From positions 496,001 through 560,000 of the forward strand of contig NZ_OCNJ01000001.1 of assembly GCF_900230255.1 (NCBI RefSeq): 64,000 nucleotides of DNA, written 5' to 3'. Below the pieces are notes generated by a model. That model saw only the letters and a program-made list of their open reading frames with translations. It was not told the origin of the DNA and did not search any database. Source of the DNA: Caenispirillum bisanense (GTDB taxonomy: Bacteria > Pseudomonadota > Alphaproteobacteria > Rhodospirillales > Rhodospirillaceae). A program made the translations under genes and the position numbers. Positions 54,231 through 63,367 of this stretch are shown piece by piece (within the stretch, counting starts at the first letter, position 1; every line of letters starts with the position of its first letter).

Positions 54231-55049
54231 ATGACCACCGTCCGCGCCGCCTGCCTGCAGGTGAACGCCGGCCGCGACATGGCGGCCAACATCGACACCG
54301 CCTGCGCCCTGGTGCGCGAGGCCAGGGCCGGCGGCGCCGACCTGGTGCTCATGCCGGAGAACGTCAGCCTCATGGAATGGGGGCGCGACAACGTCCTGGC
54401 GGCGGCGCGGCCCGAACCCGACCATCCGGCGCTCGCCGCCTTCCGCGATCTGGCGGTGGAGACGGGGGTGTGGCTGCACTGCGGATCCATCGCCGTGGCG
54501 CTCGCCAACGGCAAGGTGGCGAACCGCACCTACGTGCTCGGCCCCTCGGGCGCCATCGTCGGGCGCTACGACAAGATCCACATGTTCGACGTCGACCTGG
54601 GCGGCGGCGAGGTCTACCGCGAGTCGGCGACCTTCCAGCCGGGCGGGCAGGCGGTGGTGGTGGCGACTCCGTGGGGCGGGCTCGGCCTGTCCATCTGCTA
54701 CGACCTGCGTTTCCCGCACCTCTACCGGACGCTCGCGAAGAACGGCGCGCAGTTCCTGACGGTGCCTTCCGCCTTCACCCGCCCGACCGGCGCCGCCCAC
54801 TGGGAGGTGCTGCTGCGGGCGCGCGCCATCGAGACCGGCTGCTGGGTCCTCGCCCCGGCCCAGACGGGCGAACACACCGGGCGCCAGACCTGGGGGCATG
54901 CGCTGATCGTCGCGCCGTGGGGCGAAGTGGTGGCCGACGCCGGCGAGTCGCCGGGGCTGATCTATGCCGACCTGGACACGGCGGCGGTGGACAAGGCCCG
55001 CGGCAAGGTGCCGTCCCTGACCCACGACCGGCCGTTCTCGCTGGTGTGA
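54231..55049 (+). CDS. Carbon-nitrogen hydrolase (Nit/omega-amidase-like)
   Basis: This 272-residue nitrilase-superfamily enzyme keeps the catalytic triad: Glu in VLMPENVS (near residue 43), Lys in [13 protein letters not shown] (near 114), and Cys in [14 protein letters not shown] (near 150). The [17 protein letters not shown] stretch fits the Nit1/Nit2 branch, which hydrolyses deaminated glutathione or omega-amides. Being next to glutaredoxin, a glutathione-repair role is plausible. Confidence 0.9.
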   Translation: MTTVRAACLQVNAGRDMAANIDTACALVREARAGGADLVLMPENVSLMEWGRDNVLAAARPEPDHPALAAFRDLAVETGVWLHCGSIAVALANGKVANRTYVLGPSGAIVGRYDKIHMFDVDLGGGEVYRESATFQPGGQAVVVATPWGGLGLSICYDLRFPHLYRTLAKNGAQFLTVPSAFTRPTGAAHWEVLLRARAIETGCWVLAPAQTGEHTGRQTWGHALIVAPWGEVVADAGESPGLIYADLDTAAVDKARGKVPSLTHDRPFSLV

Positions 55050-55115
55050 GGGAGGGGCTGGCGTGGCTCCGGTGGCTGGCCATGCCGCAAGAAGTTGATG
55101 CGCCGCCAGAAAGTG

Positions 55116-55435
55116 TCATGGCCGGGCTCGACCCGGCCATCCACGGCGTCACCGGCCGTCGGCATAGGGCCGCATCCTCCACGGCCGCCGTCAGGGGAGC
55201 CGTGGATGCGCGGGTCAAGCCCGCGCATGACAAATGTCTGGTGTTATTGAGAAATTTGTCATGGCCGGACTTGATCCGGCCATCCACGGCGTCACCGGCG
55301 GTGGGCATCGGGCTGCGGTCTCCACGGCCGTCGTCAGGGGGGGGCGTGGATGCGCGGGGCGAACCCGCGCATGACAAGTCTCTGATTTCATTGAGAATAC
55401 TGTCATGGCCGGGCGCGACCCGACCGTCCGCGGCG
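55116..55435. repeat. Cluster of intergenic palindromic repeats
   Basis: Several units of TCATGGCCGGGCTCGACCC / GGCCATCCACGG alternate with TGGATGCGCGGGTCAAGCCC / GCGCATGACA. Two full pairs are present (55116-55231 and 55258-55376) and a degraded half near 55404-55430. The same family as at 31.6 and 58.2 kb. The rest of the 519-bp gap between the nitrilase-like gene and rpsU (55050-55568) shows nothing else. Confidence 0.85.
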
Positions 55436-55568
55436 ACGACCGACACACCCGCCCATACGCCGACGACGCGCCAGGGAAACCCCAGGCGCGCCAGATCGGA
55501 CGGAGATGTATGCGATGCAGTCGGCCGGCGCCCGAAGGCGCCAGGGCCGCAAGCAGGCAGGCAGGTGC

Positions 55569-55772
55569 TTAGAAGCCCTCGCGCTCGAGGCGCTTGCGCT
55601 CCAGCTTGCGAGCGCGGCGGACGGCTTCCGCCTTCTCGCGCGCCTTCTTCTCCGAGGGCTTCTCGAAGGAACGGCGGAGCTTCATCTCACGGAAGATGCC
55701 CTCGCGCTGCATCTTCTTCTTGAGCGCCTTCAGAGCCTGATCGACATTGTTGTCACGAACGAGAACCTGCAC
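55569..55772 (-). CDS. rpsU: 30S ribosomal protein S21
   Basis: This 67-residue ribosomal protein starts [20 protein letters not shown] and ends in a highly basic Arg/Lys tail. The GTG at 55772 was chosen because it gives the exact S21 length and follows AGGAG; the open frame extends upstream without homology. It is divergent from def, with a promoter at 55872-55900. rpsU near COQ9 is a common arrangement in Rhodospirillales. Confidence 0.95.
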   Translation of the reverse strand: MQVLVRDNNVDQALKALKKKMQREGIFREMKLRRSFEKPSEKKAREKAEAVRRARKLERKRLEREGF

Positions 55773-55871
55773 GGAACCCCATCTCCTTTCCAAAATCCTG
55801 TTTCCGCGCACCGGCAGCACGAAAAGGCGGCTGCCAGCCGCAAACTCGGTTGTCCTGACCGAAGGGCGCGA

Positions 55872-55900
55872 ATAATAACACCGCCGCACCGATCTGTGAA
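55872..55900 (-). promoter_or_regulatory. Housekeeping promoter of rpsU
   Basis: On the minus strand TTCACA (55900-55895) is 17 bases from TATTAT (55877-55872), giving a leader of about 95 nt before the GTG start. Confidence 0.55.
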
Positions 55901-55983
55901 GGGGGCGTGGGCATTATCTTGGTGGGTCCGCGGAGGGCGAGGGCCCTGTTTACGGACAGCGCTGAGGCGAGCATAGTACAGCC

Positions 55984-56562
55984 ATGGCCATTCTGAAAAT
56001 CGCAAAAATGGGGCACCCGGTCCTGCGCCATCGCGCCGCCGAGGTTCCCGACCCCACCGATCCCGAAATCGCCCGCCTCGTGCGCGACATGGAAGAGACC
56101 ATGGCCGACGCCGGCGGCGTCGGGCTGGCGGCGCCGCAGGTGCACGTGCCGCTGCGCATCGTGATCTTCTACGTCCCCGCCGCCCGCAACGAGGACTCGC
56201 GGCCGGTGCCGCTCACCTGCCTCATCAACCCGGTGATCGAGCCGCTGGCCGACGACACCGCCGACGGCTGGGAGGGCTGCCTGTCGGTGCCCGGCATGAC
56301 CGGCCTGGTGCCGCGCTGGACGCGCATCCGCTATCGCGGCGTCACCCCCTCGGGCGGCGAGATCGACCGCGAGGCGAGCGGCTTCCATGCCCGCGTCGTG
56401 CAGCACGAATGCGACCATCTCGACGGCATGCTCTATCCGCGGCGCATGCGCGACTTGACGACCTTCGGCTTCGTGGACGAGATGAAGCACGGCACCGCCA
56501 CGCCGGTGGGCGAGGGCGACGACGATGCTCCCGTCCCGCCCGCCGACCCGGTGCCCGAGTGA
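55984..56562 (+). CDS. def: Peptide deformylase
   Basis: This 192-residue enzyme removes the formyl group from the starting methionine. All three motifs are present: GVGLAAPQV (motif I, near residue 46), EGCLSVPG (motif II, Cys ligand, near 98), and QHECDHLDG (motif III, HExxH, near 140). No fmt gene follows, unlike in many genomes. A COQ9 gene follows on the same strand within 32 bp. Confidence 0.96.
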   Translation: MAILKIAKMGHPVLRHRAAEVPDPTDPEIARLVRDMEETMADAGGVGLAAPQVHVPLRIVIFYVPAARNEDSRPVPLTCLINPVIEPLADDTADGWEGCLSVPGMTGLVPRWTRIRYRGVTPSGGEIDREASGFHARVVQHECDHLDGMLYPRRMRDLTTFGFVDEMKHGTATPVGEGDDDAPVPPADPVPE

Positions 56563-56593
56563 CCAGCCGATGCACGAGAAGGACCGAGCAGCC

Positions 56594-57262
56594 ATGGACA
56601 TCGCCGACCTGACCGACTCCCGCGACCGTGTCGTGCAGCGGGCGCTCATCCACGTGCCCTTCGACGGCTGGAGCATGAAGACCCTGCGCCACGCCTGCGA
56701 CGACGAGGGGCTGGGCGCCGGTGCGGCCGATCGCCTGTTCCCTGGCGGAGTCGTGGAGGCGCTGGAGCATTTCTCCGACTTCGCCGACCGCCAGATGACG
56801 GCCGACATGGAGGCCGACGACCTCACCGGCCTGCACATGCCGGCGCGCCTGAAGCGGGCCATCCAGCTGCGCCTGCAGCGCTGGGCTGGCGACCGCGAAT
56901 CGATCCGCCGCGCCGTCGCCATGCTCGCCCTGCCGCAGTACGCCGGCGCCAACCTGCGCATGACGGCGCGCACGGTGGACGCCATGTGGCGCTGCGCCGG
57001 CGACCATTCGGCCGATTTCTCCTGGTACACCAAGCGGGCGACGCTGGCGCCGGTCTATTCGGCCACGCTGCTCTACTGGTTCGAGGACAAGTCGGACGAC
57101 TTCGAGGACACCTGGGACTTCCTCGACCGCCAGTTCCGCGCCGTCGGCGCCCTGCCGGCCATGTCGGCGCGGGTGCGCAAGACGCTCGACCGGCTGCCGA
57201 ACCCGCTGCGCCTGGTGCCGCGCCTGCCCCGGGCGCCGCGGCCGCGCTTCAAGAGCCTCTGA
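56594..57262 (+). CDS. COQ9 family protein
   Basis: This 222-residue protein matches bacterial COQ9: RALIHVPFDGWSMKTLRHAC at the N-terminus (TetR-like helices), LFPGGVVEALEHFSDFADRQM, and YSATLLYWFEDKSDDFEDTWDFLDR (in pieces ATLLYWFEDKSDD and TWDFLDRQ). COQ9 binds ubiquinone-pathway lipids and assists COQ7. The ATG at 56594 has GAAGGA upstream; an in-frame ATG at 56570 would add eight residues. It probably shares transcription with def. Confidence 0.88.
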   Translation: MDIADLTDSRDRVVQRALIHVPFDGWSMKTLRHACDDEGLGAGAADRLFPGGVVEALEHFSDFADRQMTADMEADDLTGLHMPARLKRAIQLRLQRWAGDRESIRRAVAMLALPQYAGANLRMTARTVDAMWRCAGDHSADFSWYTKRATLAPVYSATLLYWFEDKSDDFEDTWDFLDRQFRAVGALPAMSARVRKTLDRLPNPLRLVPRLPRAPRPRFKSL

Positions 57263-57337
57263 GGGACGGCGGCACACATCCGCCCGGCGCCGCCGCGCGT
57301 AGGTAGGGCATCGCCCGCCTGCGCCGGAGGAGCCGCC

Positions 57338-58108
57338 ATGTTCGCCACCGCCTGGGTCACCGGAGCCAGTTCCGGCATCGGCCGCGCCACCGCCCTGCGG
57401 CTCGCGGCCCAAGGCGTGCGCGTCGCCGCCAGCGCCCGCTCCGAAGCCAAGCTGGCGGAATTGGCGCTGGAGGCCGAGCGCCTGGGCGGCAGCATCGCCA
57501 CCTATCCGCTGGACGTGACGGACCTGGACGCCTGCCGCACCACCGTCCGCCGCATCGAGGCCGGAGTCGGGCCCGTCGACTTGGCGCTCTTCGTCGCCGG
57601 CACCGACGCGCCCATGGGCGGCGCCGACTACTCCGCCGAGACGGCCGCGAGGGTGATGGCGGTCAACTACCAGGGCACGGCCAACTGCCTGGACGCCGTG
57701 CTGCCGGTGCTGCGCGAGCGGCGGCATGGGCGAATCGGCGTCACGGCCTCGGTGGCGGGCTACCGCGGCTTTCCCGGCTTCGCCGCCTACAGCCCGAGCA
57801 AGGCCGCCCTCATCGCCCTGTGCGAGAGCCTCCACGGCGACCTGCGGCGCGACGGCATCCGGCTGTCGGTCATCAACCCGTGGTTCGTGCGCACGCCGCT
57901 GAGCGAGGGCGCCCGGTCCCCCGTGCCCTTCGCCATCACGCCCGAGCGGGCGGCGCGGGAGATCGTGCGCGGGCTGCAGCGAGACTGCTTCGAGATCCTG
58001 GTGCCGCCGGAGATCGCCGGCCAGTTGAAGGCGGGCCGCGCCCTGCCGGACGCCGTCTACCTGCCACTGTCGCGGGTGCTGGGGGCGGTGCGGTCGGCGT
58101 GGCCGTGA
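57338..58108 (+). CDS. Short-chain dehydrogenase/reductase
   Basis: This 256-residue SDR has TGASSGIG near residue 9, the DVTD acidic pocket (LDVTDLDA), and the active-site YSPSK with its Ser in VTASVAGYRG. It resembles the SDR at 5527-6288 in several places (GYRGFPGFAAY against GYRGLPSAAAY; INPWFVRTPL against VNPGFVRTPL), so the two are paralogues. The NAG motif is altered to VAGTD. The substrate is unknown. It is followed by a long repeat array. Confidence 0.88.
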   Translation: MFATAWVTGASSGIGRATALRLAAQGVRVAASARSEAKLAELALEAERLGGSIATYPLDVTDLDACRTTVRRIEAGVGPVDLALFVAGTDAPMGGADYSAETAARVMAVNYQGTANCLDAVLPVLRERRHGRIGVTASVAGYRGFPGFAAYSPSKAALIALCESLHGDLRRDGIRLSVINPWFVRTPLSEGARSPVPFAITPERAAREIVRGLQRDCFEILVPPEIAGQLKAGRALPDAVYLPLSRVLGAVRSAWP

Positions 58109-58156
58109 GGGGGAGGGGGCTGTCGGCGGAACGGCCCGCCGCTCCTTCCCGTAGTG

Positions 58157-58700
58157 TCATGCGCGGGCTCGACCCGCCCTTCGGCGGCGCCCCGGACGGC
58201 GGCCGTGGAGGACGGTGCGCCACGGTAGCCGCCGGGGGCGCCGTGGATGGCCGGGTCAAGCCCGGCCATGACAATTTCTTCTGTCTTTTCAACAGTTTGT
58301 CATGCGCGGGCTCGACCCGCGCATCCACGGCTTCCCGGACGGTGACCGTGGAGGACGGTGCGAGATGCCCGCCGCCGGTGGCGTCGTGGATGGCCGGGTC
58401 GAGCCCGGCCATGACATTTTAGGCTGGAAAATCAACCACTTGTCATGCGCGGGTTCGACCCGCGCATCCACGGCTCCCCGGACGGCGGCCGTGTAGGACG
58501 GTGCCGGATGGCCGCCGCCGGAGGCGCCGTGGATGGCCGGGTCAAGCCCGGCCATGACAATTTCTTCTGTCTTTTCAACAGTTTGTCATGCGCGGGCTCG
58601 ACCCGCGCATCCACGGCTTCCCGGACGGTGACCGTGGAGGACGGTGCGAGATGCCCGCCGCCGGTGGCGTCGTGGATGGCCGGGTCGAGCCAGGCCATGA
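58157..58700. repeat. Intergenic palindromic repeat array with a 286-bp tandem duplication
   Basis: Alternating GCGCGGGCTCGACCCGCGC and GGCCGGGTCAAGCCCGGCC palindromes fill most of the gap at 58109-58716. Bases 58237-58414 and 58523-58700 are almost identical over 178 bp (I see one difference, C to A near 58692), with a constant 286-bp offset; the preceding parts (58157-58236 and 58443-58522) are diverged copies. The short frames here are translations of the repeats and not genes. Confidence 0.9.
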
Positions 58701-58716
58701 AAATTTCACTGACCGT

Positions 58717-59298
58717 TCAAGGCCTTGCCGGCAGCGCGTCCCCGCGCACCGCCGCATAGAGGTGGTCGTCGCGCCACACGCCGCGGACGTCGGCGTGGTG
58801 GCGGAGGGTGCCTTCGCGGCGCATGCCGATGCGCTCCATCACCCGCCACGAGGCCTCGTTCTCCACCGCCGCCACGGCCCAGACGCGCTCGAAGCCGGCA
58901 TCCCCGAGGGCGAAGCGCAGGACCAGGGAGGCGGCTTCCGTCATGTAGCCCTTGCCCTGCTGGGCGGCGTCGAGGCCCCAGCCCATGTCGGCGGCGCGGT
59001 TGGCGGCGTCCTGGGTGCGCAGTTCGATGGTGCCGCAGATGCGGTGCAGGTCCAGCGGCTCGATGGCCCACAGCCAGCGGTCGGGGGCGTCGGCCTCGGC
59101 CATCTTGGCGGCGTGGAAGGCGGCGACCGAGCCTGCCGTCAGCGGCGGCAGCGGCAGCCAGCGCCAGAAGGCCGGGTCGACGGCGTAGCGCTGCATCTCC
59201 GCCAGGTCGTCCACCCGCAGCGGGCGCAGCAGCAGGCGCGCCGACTTCAGGGCGCGGCCGGGCTTGGGCTCGGCGACGGCGTCACCCGTGATGTCCAT
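58717..59298 (-). CDS. GNAT family N-acetyltransferase (RimJ-like)
   Basis: This 193-residue protein has the RimJ/RimL-type GNAT fold: TARLLLR-like start (SARLLLRPLRVDDL), WLWAIEPLDLHRICGTIEL, the acetyl-CoA loop MGWGLDAAQQGKGYMTEAASLVLRFAL in pieces, and VENEASWRVMERIGMRREG. The acceptor is unknown. Its start overlaps the purK 3' end by 17 bp, so it may be translated from the purEK transcript. Confidence 0.87.
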   Translation of the reverse strand: MDITGDAVAEPKPGRALKSARLLLRPLRVDDLAEMQRYAVDPAFWRWLPLPPLTAGSVAAFHAAKMAEADAPDRWLWAIEPLDLHRICGTIELRTQDAANRAADMGWGLDAAQQGKGYMTEAASLVLRFALGDAGFERVWAVAAVENEASWRVMERIGMRREGTLRHHADVRGVWRDDHLYAAVRGDALPARP

Positions 59299-60412
59299 CG
59301 TCCGACAGCGGCAGCAGGTAGTTGATGTGACCCATCTTGCGGCCCGCCCGCGTCTCCGCCTTGCCGTAGAGGTGGATGTGGGCGGTCGGGTCGGTGACGG
59401 CGGTGCGCCACAGCTCGATGTCGGCGCCGATGAGGTTCTTCATGCGGCAGTCGCAGCGCCGCCGCGGGCTGCCGAGCGGCAGGCCGGTGACGGCGCGCAC
59501 CAGCTGCTCGAACTGGCCGGTGAGGCAGGCGTCCATGGTCCAGTGGCCGGAGTTGTGGGGCCGCGGCGCCATCTCGTTGACCAGCACATGGCCGTCGCGG
59601 CCGACGAACATCTCGACCGCCAGGATGCCCACGAGTTCGAGCGCTTCCGCCGCCTTGCGGGCCACGGCGACGGCGTCTTCCAGGGTCTTGCGGCCGCGCG
59701 GGCCGGTGATGGGGGCCGGCGCGATGGTGGTGTCGAGGATGTGGTGGACGTGGATGTTCTCCACCGGGTCGAAGGGCGCCACGTGACCGTCCAGCCCGCG
59801 GGCGACGATGACGCTGATCTCGCGCTCGAAATCGATGAAGCCTTCCAGTACGGCGGCGTCGGTCTTCAGCGACGCCCAGGCTTCGGCCAAGTCGGTGGCG
59901 GCCTCGATCTTCACCTGGCCCTTGCCGTCGTAGCCCATGCGGGCGGTCTTCAGCACCGACGGGCGGCCGAGGTCGGCGACGGCGGCCTCCAGGTCGGCCA
60001 GAGAGTGCACCGCCCGCCAGGGCGCGGGGGCGATGCCGATGCCGTTGAAGAAAGCCTTCTCGCGCAGGCGGTCCTGCCCCGTTTCCAGGATGTGGGCGCC
60101 GGGCCGCACGGGCACGCGGTCGGCCAGGAAGCGCACCGGGGCGAGGGGGATGTTCTCGAACTCGTAGGTCACCACGTCGACGACGGCGGCGAAGGCCGCC
60201 AGCGCCGCCTCGTCGTCGAAGCCGGCGCAGGTGGTGGCGCGGGCGACCTGGGCGGCCGGCTCGTCGGGGCTCTGGCAGTAGACGTGGACGTGATAGCCGA
60301 GCTGGGCGGCGGCGAGCGCCGTCATGCGGCCCAGCTGGCCGCCGCCGAGGATGCCGATGGTGCTGCCGGGCGGCAGGAGCTTGGACGCGGAAGCCGGGGC
60401 GGGCGTGGTCAT
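59282..60412 (-). CDS. purK: N5-carboxyaminoimidazole ribonucleotide synthase
   Basis: This 376-residue ATP-grasp enzyme makes N5-CAIR from AIR, ATP and bicarbonate. It has the N-terminal GILGGGQLGRMTALAAAQLG, the DVVTYEFENIPL block, ATP-grasp SVLKTARMGYDGKGQ, and the active-site VNEMAPRPHNSGHWT. It is directly downstream of purE (9 bp), as in most bacteria. The length is typical. Confidence 0.96.
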   Translation of the reverse strand: MTTPAPASASKLLPPGSTIGILGGGQLGRMTALAAAQLGYHVHVYCQSPDEPAAQVARATTCAGFDDEAALAAFAAVVDVVTYEFENIPLAPVRFLADRVPVRPGAHILETGQDRLREKAFFNGIGIAPAPWRAVHSLADLEAAVADLGRPSVLKTARMGYDGKGQVKIEAATDLAEAWASLKTDAAVLEGFIDFEREISVIVARGLDGHVAPFDPVENIHVHHILDTTIAPAPITGPRGRKTLEDAVAVARKAAEALELVGILAVEMFVGRDGHVLVNEMAPRPHNSGHWTMDACLTGQFEQLVRAVTGLPLGSPRRRCDCRMKNLIGADIELWRTAVTDPTAHIHLYGKAETRAGRKMGHINYLLPLSDDGHHG

Positions 60413-60421
60413 GGCGGGCTC

Positions 60422-60904
60422 TCAGGTCTCGTCGACGGGGGCGTCGGCGACGGCGGCGGTCTGGCGGGCGCGGTAGGCATCCAGCTTCTGCGCCACCTCG
60501 GCATTGGTCAGGGCGATGACCGAGGCCGCCAGCAGGCCGGCGTTGACGGCGCCGGCGCGGCCGATGGCGAGGGTGCCGACCGGCACGCCGGCCGGCATCT
60601 GCACGATGGACAGCAGGCTGTCCATGCCGTTGAGCGCCTTGGACTGCACCGGCACGCCAAACACCGGCAGCGGCGTCATGCTGGCCGCCATGCCGGGCAG
60701 GTGGGCGGCGCCGCCGGCCCCGGCGATGATGACCTTGAGGCCGCGGTCGCGGGCGGTGGTGGCGTAGTCCACCAGGCGCTGCGGCGTGCGGTGGGCCGAG
60801 ACGATCTTCACCTCGTGGGCCACACCCAGTTCGGTGAGCACGTCCACGGCATGGCGCATGGTCTCCCAGTCCGACTGGCTGCCCATGATGATGCCGACGT
60901 CCAT
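60422..60904 (-). CDS. purE: N5-carboxyaminoimidazole ribonucleotide mutase
   Basis: This 160-residue class I PurE converts N5-CAIR to CAIR. The signature [13 protein letters not shown] lies at the N-terminus, the catalytic SAHRTP near residue 40, and [11 protein letters not shown] with the active-site His near 70. It is the first gene of purE-purK. It is divergent from the GGDEF-like gene, separated by about 160 bp. Confidence 0.96.
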   Translation of the reverse strand: MDVGIIMGSQSDWETMRHAVDVLTELGVAHEVKIVSAHRTPQRLVDYATTARDRGLKVIIAGAGGAAHLPGMAASMTPLPVFGVPVQSKALNGMDSLLSIVQMPAGVPVGTLAIGRAGAVNAGLLAASVIALTNAEVAQKLDAYRARQTAAVADAPVDET

Positions 60905-61018
60905 GGTGTGCTCCTTCGCTCGGGGTCCGTCGCGGAAAGACGGGGATTATAGGCACCGCCGCCGCCCCTGCAAGGGCGCGGACGCGGGCGCGCGCTGGAA
61001 GTCGCCGGATGCGCCCTT

Positions 61019-61038
61019 ACTTCCGGAAGTGTTAGACT
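61019..61038 (+). promoter_or_regulatory. Palindrome and -10 element before the GGDEF-like gene
   Basis: ACTTCCGGAAGT (61019-61030) is a perfect 12-bp palindrome directly upstream of TAGACT (61033-61038), a good -10 match that lies 28 bp before the ATG. It is a candidate operator. Confidence 0.4.
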
Positions 61039-61066
61039 ATGCGGGAACATCGGAGGGCGCTCGACC

Positions 61067-61828
61067 ATGGCCGACATCAACCGTCCCCCGCCCTCCATGG
61101 CGGTCGGCTGGAACGGCGGCGGCAATCCGCAGCAGCAGAACCGCAAGCGCGCCTTCCAGCGGGCCGTCAGCGCCTATGGCTCGACGCCGATGCCGGAGCC
61201 GCACGACACGCTCTCCTTCCACGGCATTCCGCCGCGCGAGCTGACGGAGTCGGTGCGCCACGCCCTGGAGGACATGGTCGGCGAGATCGACCGCCTGCGC
61301 TGGGCCCTGGAGCAGAGCGAAGGCCGCCAGGCCTATCTGGAGGGGCTGGCCGACCGCGACCCGGTGCTGCCGGTGCTCAACCGCCGTGCCTTCGAGCGGG
61401 AACTGGCGCTGCTCATCCAGCGGACGGGCGACGATCCGGCGACGCCCCCGCCGGTGCTGGCGACCTTCTACCTGGAGAACTTCGAGGCTCTGCACGCCGA
61501 CCGCGGCATGGAGGCGGCGGAAACCGCCCTGCGCCACGTGGCGGAAACCCTGCTGACGCACGTGCGCCAGTCCGACGTGGTGGGGGCGACCGGCGGGGCG
61601 GGGCTCGGCGTCGTGCTGACCCTGGCCGACGAGGCGGCGCTGCGCGACAAGGCGGCCCAACTGGCGGAAGCGGCCGTCGCCTGGCCGCCGCGTCACCTCG
61701 ACGTCGCCCTGCCGCTGCGCCTGCGGTGGTCGCTGCTGCGCCTGCGCGGCGACATGAGCGTGGCGCATGCGCTCGCCCTGGCCGACGCCCGCCTGCGCGA
61801 AGGATCGGACGACGGGCGGGCCGCGTGA
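61067..61828 (+). CDS. Degenerate GGDEF domain protein
   Basis: This 253-residue protein has a coiled-coil-like region (residues 55-90, including MVGEIDRLRWALEQSEGR), then a GGDEF-like domain starting with the diagnostic DRDPVLPVLNRRAFERELA. The signature loop reads GGAGL (residues 176-180) in place of GGDEF, so the metal- and GTP-binding acids are lost and diguanylate cyclase activity is unlikely. The N-terminus is Pro/Gly-rich. It may act as a scaffold or binding protein. Confidence 0.8.
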   Translation: MADINRPPPSMAVGWNGGGNPQQQNRKRAFQRAVSAYGSTPMPEPHDTLSFHGIPPRELTESVRHALEDMVGEIDRLRWALEQSEGRQAYLEGLADRDPVLPVLNRRAFERELALLIQRTGDDPATPPPVLATFYLENFEALHADRGMEAAETALRHVAETLLTHVRQSDVVGATGGAGLGVVLTLADEAALRDKAAQLAEAAVAWPPRHLDVALPLRLRWSLLRLRGDMSVAHALALADARLREGSDDGRAA

Positions 61829-61855
61829 CGCCGATCGTGCAACCGGACGGTGGTC

Positions 61856-62062
61856 TCAGGCGATGATATCGGGGTGCAGCCGTCCCTCGATGTAGGCGAT
61901 CTCGTCCTTGAGGTTCAGCTTCTTCTTCTTCAGGCGCTGCATCTGCAATTGATCGAACGGCGCCCGCTCCAGCAAACGCGCGATCACGTCGTCCAGGTCG
62001 CGATGTTCCTGCTTCAATTCGGTGAGGCGGAGTTGCAGACGCTGGGTCTCGTCGTCGATCAT
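61856..62062 (-). CDS. YdcH/DUF465 family small protein
   Basis: This 68-residue all-helical protein has the DUF465 pattern LKQEHRDLDDVIARLLE and LKKKKLNLKDEIAYIE, giving two antiparallel helices with heptad spacing. The family is widespread in alphaproteobacteria and has no known function. It is divergent from pfk, with about 100 bp between them. Confidence 0.88.
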   Translation of the reverse strand: MIDDETQRLQLRLTELKQEHRDLDDVIARLLERAPFDQLQMQRLKKKKLNLKDEIAYIEGRLHPDIIA

Positions 62063-62092
62063 AATGCTCTGGCCTGGATAGATTTAACGCCT

Positions 62093-62120
62093 TTGACACT
62101 ACCAGATGCCGGCCTAAAAA
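62093..62120 (+). promoter_or_regulatory. Housekeeping promoter of pfk
   Basis: A consensus TTGACA (62093-62098) is 16 bases from TAAAAA (62115-62120). Transcription would start about 33 bp upstream of the pfk ATG. Confidence 0.6.
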
Positions 62121-62160
62121 GGTATGCAGTATCGCGGCCACCAGGGGAGAGAGTGCTGAC

Positions 62161-63339
62161 ATGACCAAGCCCATCAAGCGCATCGGCGTGCTCACCAGCG
62201 GCGGCGACTGCGCCGGCCTGAACGCCGTCATCCGCGCCGTGGCCTATCGCGCCATCCGCACCTACGGGTGGGAGGTGTTCGGCATCGTCGACGGCACCAT
62301 GGGGCTGATGAACCGGCCGCTGCAGTACCGCATGCTGGATCTACACTTCTTCAACGGCAACCACCTGCGCGAAGGCGGCACCATGTTGGGCACGACCAAC
62401 AAGGGCGACCCCTTCAACTTCCCCATGCCCGACGGCAGCAAGCGCGACCGCTCGCCCGATTTCGTGGAAGGGGTGAAGCTGCTCGGCCTCGACGCCCTGG
62501 TGGTGATCGGCGGCGACGGCAGCATGCGCATCGTCTCCAAGCTGTGCGCCACCGGCAACATCGGCATGGTCGGCGTGCCGAAGACCATCGACAACGACGT
62601 CCACTGCACCGACACCTCCGTCGGCTTCTCGACCGCCGCCAACGTGGTGACCGAGGCGCTCGACCGCCTGCAGCCGACGGCGGCCAGCCACCACCGCGTC
62701 ATGATCCTGGAAGTGATGGGCCGCGACGCCGGCCACATCGCGCTCAATGCCGGCATCGCCGGCGGCGCCGACGTGATCCTGGTGCCGGAAGTGCCCTATA
62801 CGCTGGAAGGCGTGGCCGACAAGATCAAGGAAGTGCTGCACGGCGAAGGCCGCAGCCACGCCCTGGTGGTGGTCGCCGAGGGCTGCAAGACCGCCGAGGG
62901 CTCGACGCCGAGCGTCTCCTACTCGGGCGGCCAGACGCGCTACGGCGGCATCGGCCACTACCTGACGGAGCAGATCGCGGCGCTGACCGGGGCGGAGACG
63001 CGCGTCACCATTCTCGGCCACGTGCAGCGCGGCGGCATCCCCTCCATGCACGACCGCCTGCTGGCCTCGGCTTTCGGCGTGCATGCGGTGGACCTCGTGG
63101 CGCAGCGCCGCTTCGGCCGCATGGTGGCGTGGCGCGACCGCAGCGTCATCGACGTGCCGCTCGACAACGTCACCATCGGCGCCCGCGCGCTCGACCCGCA
63201 CGGCGCCCTGGTGCACACGGCGCGCGGCCTCGGCATCTATTGCGGCGAGTTCGGCGAGGATCTGGAAAGCCCGGCGGAATGCTGCGGCCCCGCGGTCGTC
63301 ACCCGCGACGCCGACGCCGCCGGCCCGGAAACCATCTGA
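62161..63339 (+). CDS. pfkA: 6-phosphofructokinase
   Basis: This 392-residue glycolytic enzyme phosphorylates fructose-6-phosphate. It begins RIGVLTSGGDCAGLNAVIRA, has the donor-site motif GGDGS (Gly120) and PKTIDND with Lys141, and ends the core with TILGHVQRGGIPSMHDR. Gly at the first position points to ATP as donor, while Lys at the second is typical of PPi-dependent and plant-type enzymes, so the donor should be tested. It is longer than E. coli PfkA (320). AGAGAG precedes the ATG. Confidence 0.92.
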   Translation: MTKPIKRIGVLTSGGDCAGLNAVIRAVAYRAIRTYGWEVFGIVDGTMGLMNRPLQYRMLDLHFFNGNHLREGGTMLGTTNKGDPFNFPMPDGSKRDRSPDFVEGVKLLGLDALVVIGGDGSMRIVSKLCATGNIGMVGVPKTIDNDVHCTDTSVGFSTAANVVTEALDRLQPTAASHHRVMILEVMGRDAGHIALNAGIAGGADVILVPEVPYTLEGVADKIKEVLHGEGRSHALVVVAEGCKTAEGSTPSVSYSGGQTRYGGIGHYLTEQIAALTGAETRVTILGHVQRGGIPSMHDRLLASAFGVHAVDLVAQRRFGRMVAWRDRSVIDVPLDNVTIGARALDPHGALVHTARGLGIYCGEFGEDLESPAECCGPAVVTRDADAAGPETI

Positions 63340-63367
63340 CGAAGCACCTTCGCTGCGGGCGGCGGCG

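Noticed and set aside
55773-55889. N-terminal extension of ribosomal protein S21
   Set aside because: S21 is about 67-70 residues and starts at the GTG at 55772 with a good ribosome site; the upstream part contains the promoter leader.
58157-58700. Possible CRISPR array
   Set aside because: The repeats are long alternating palindromes with irregular spacing and duplicated spacers, and no cas genes are near.
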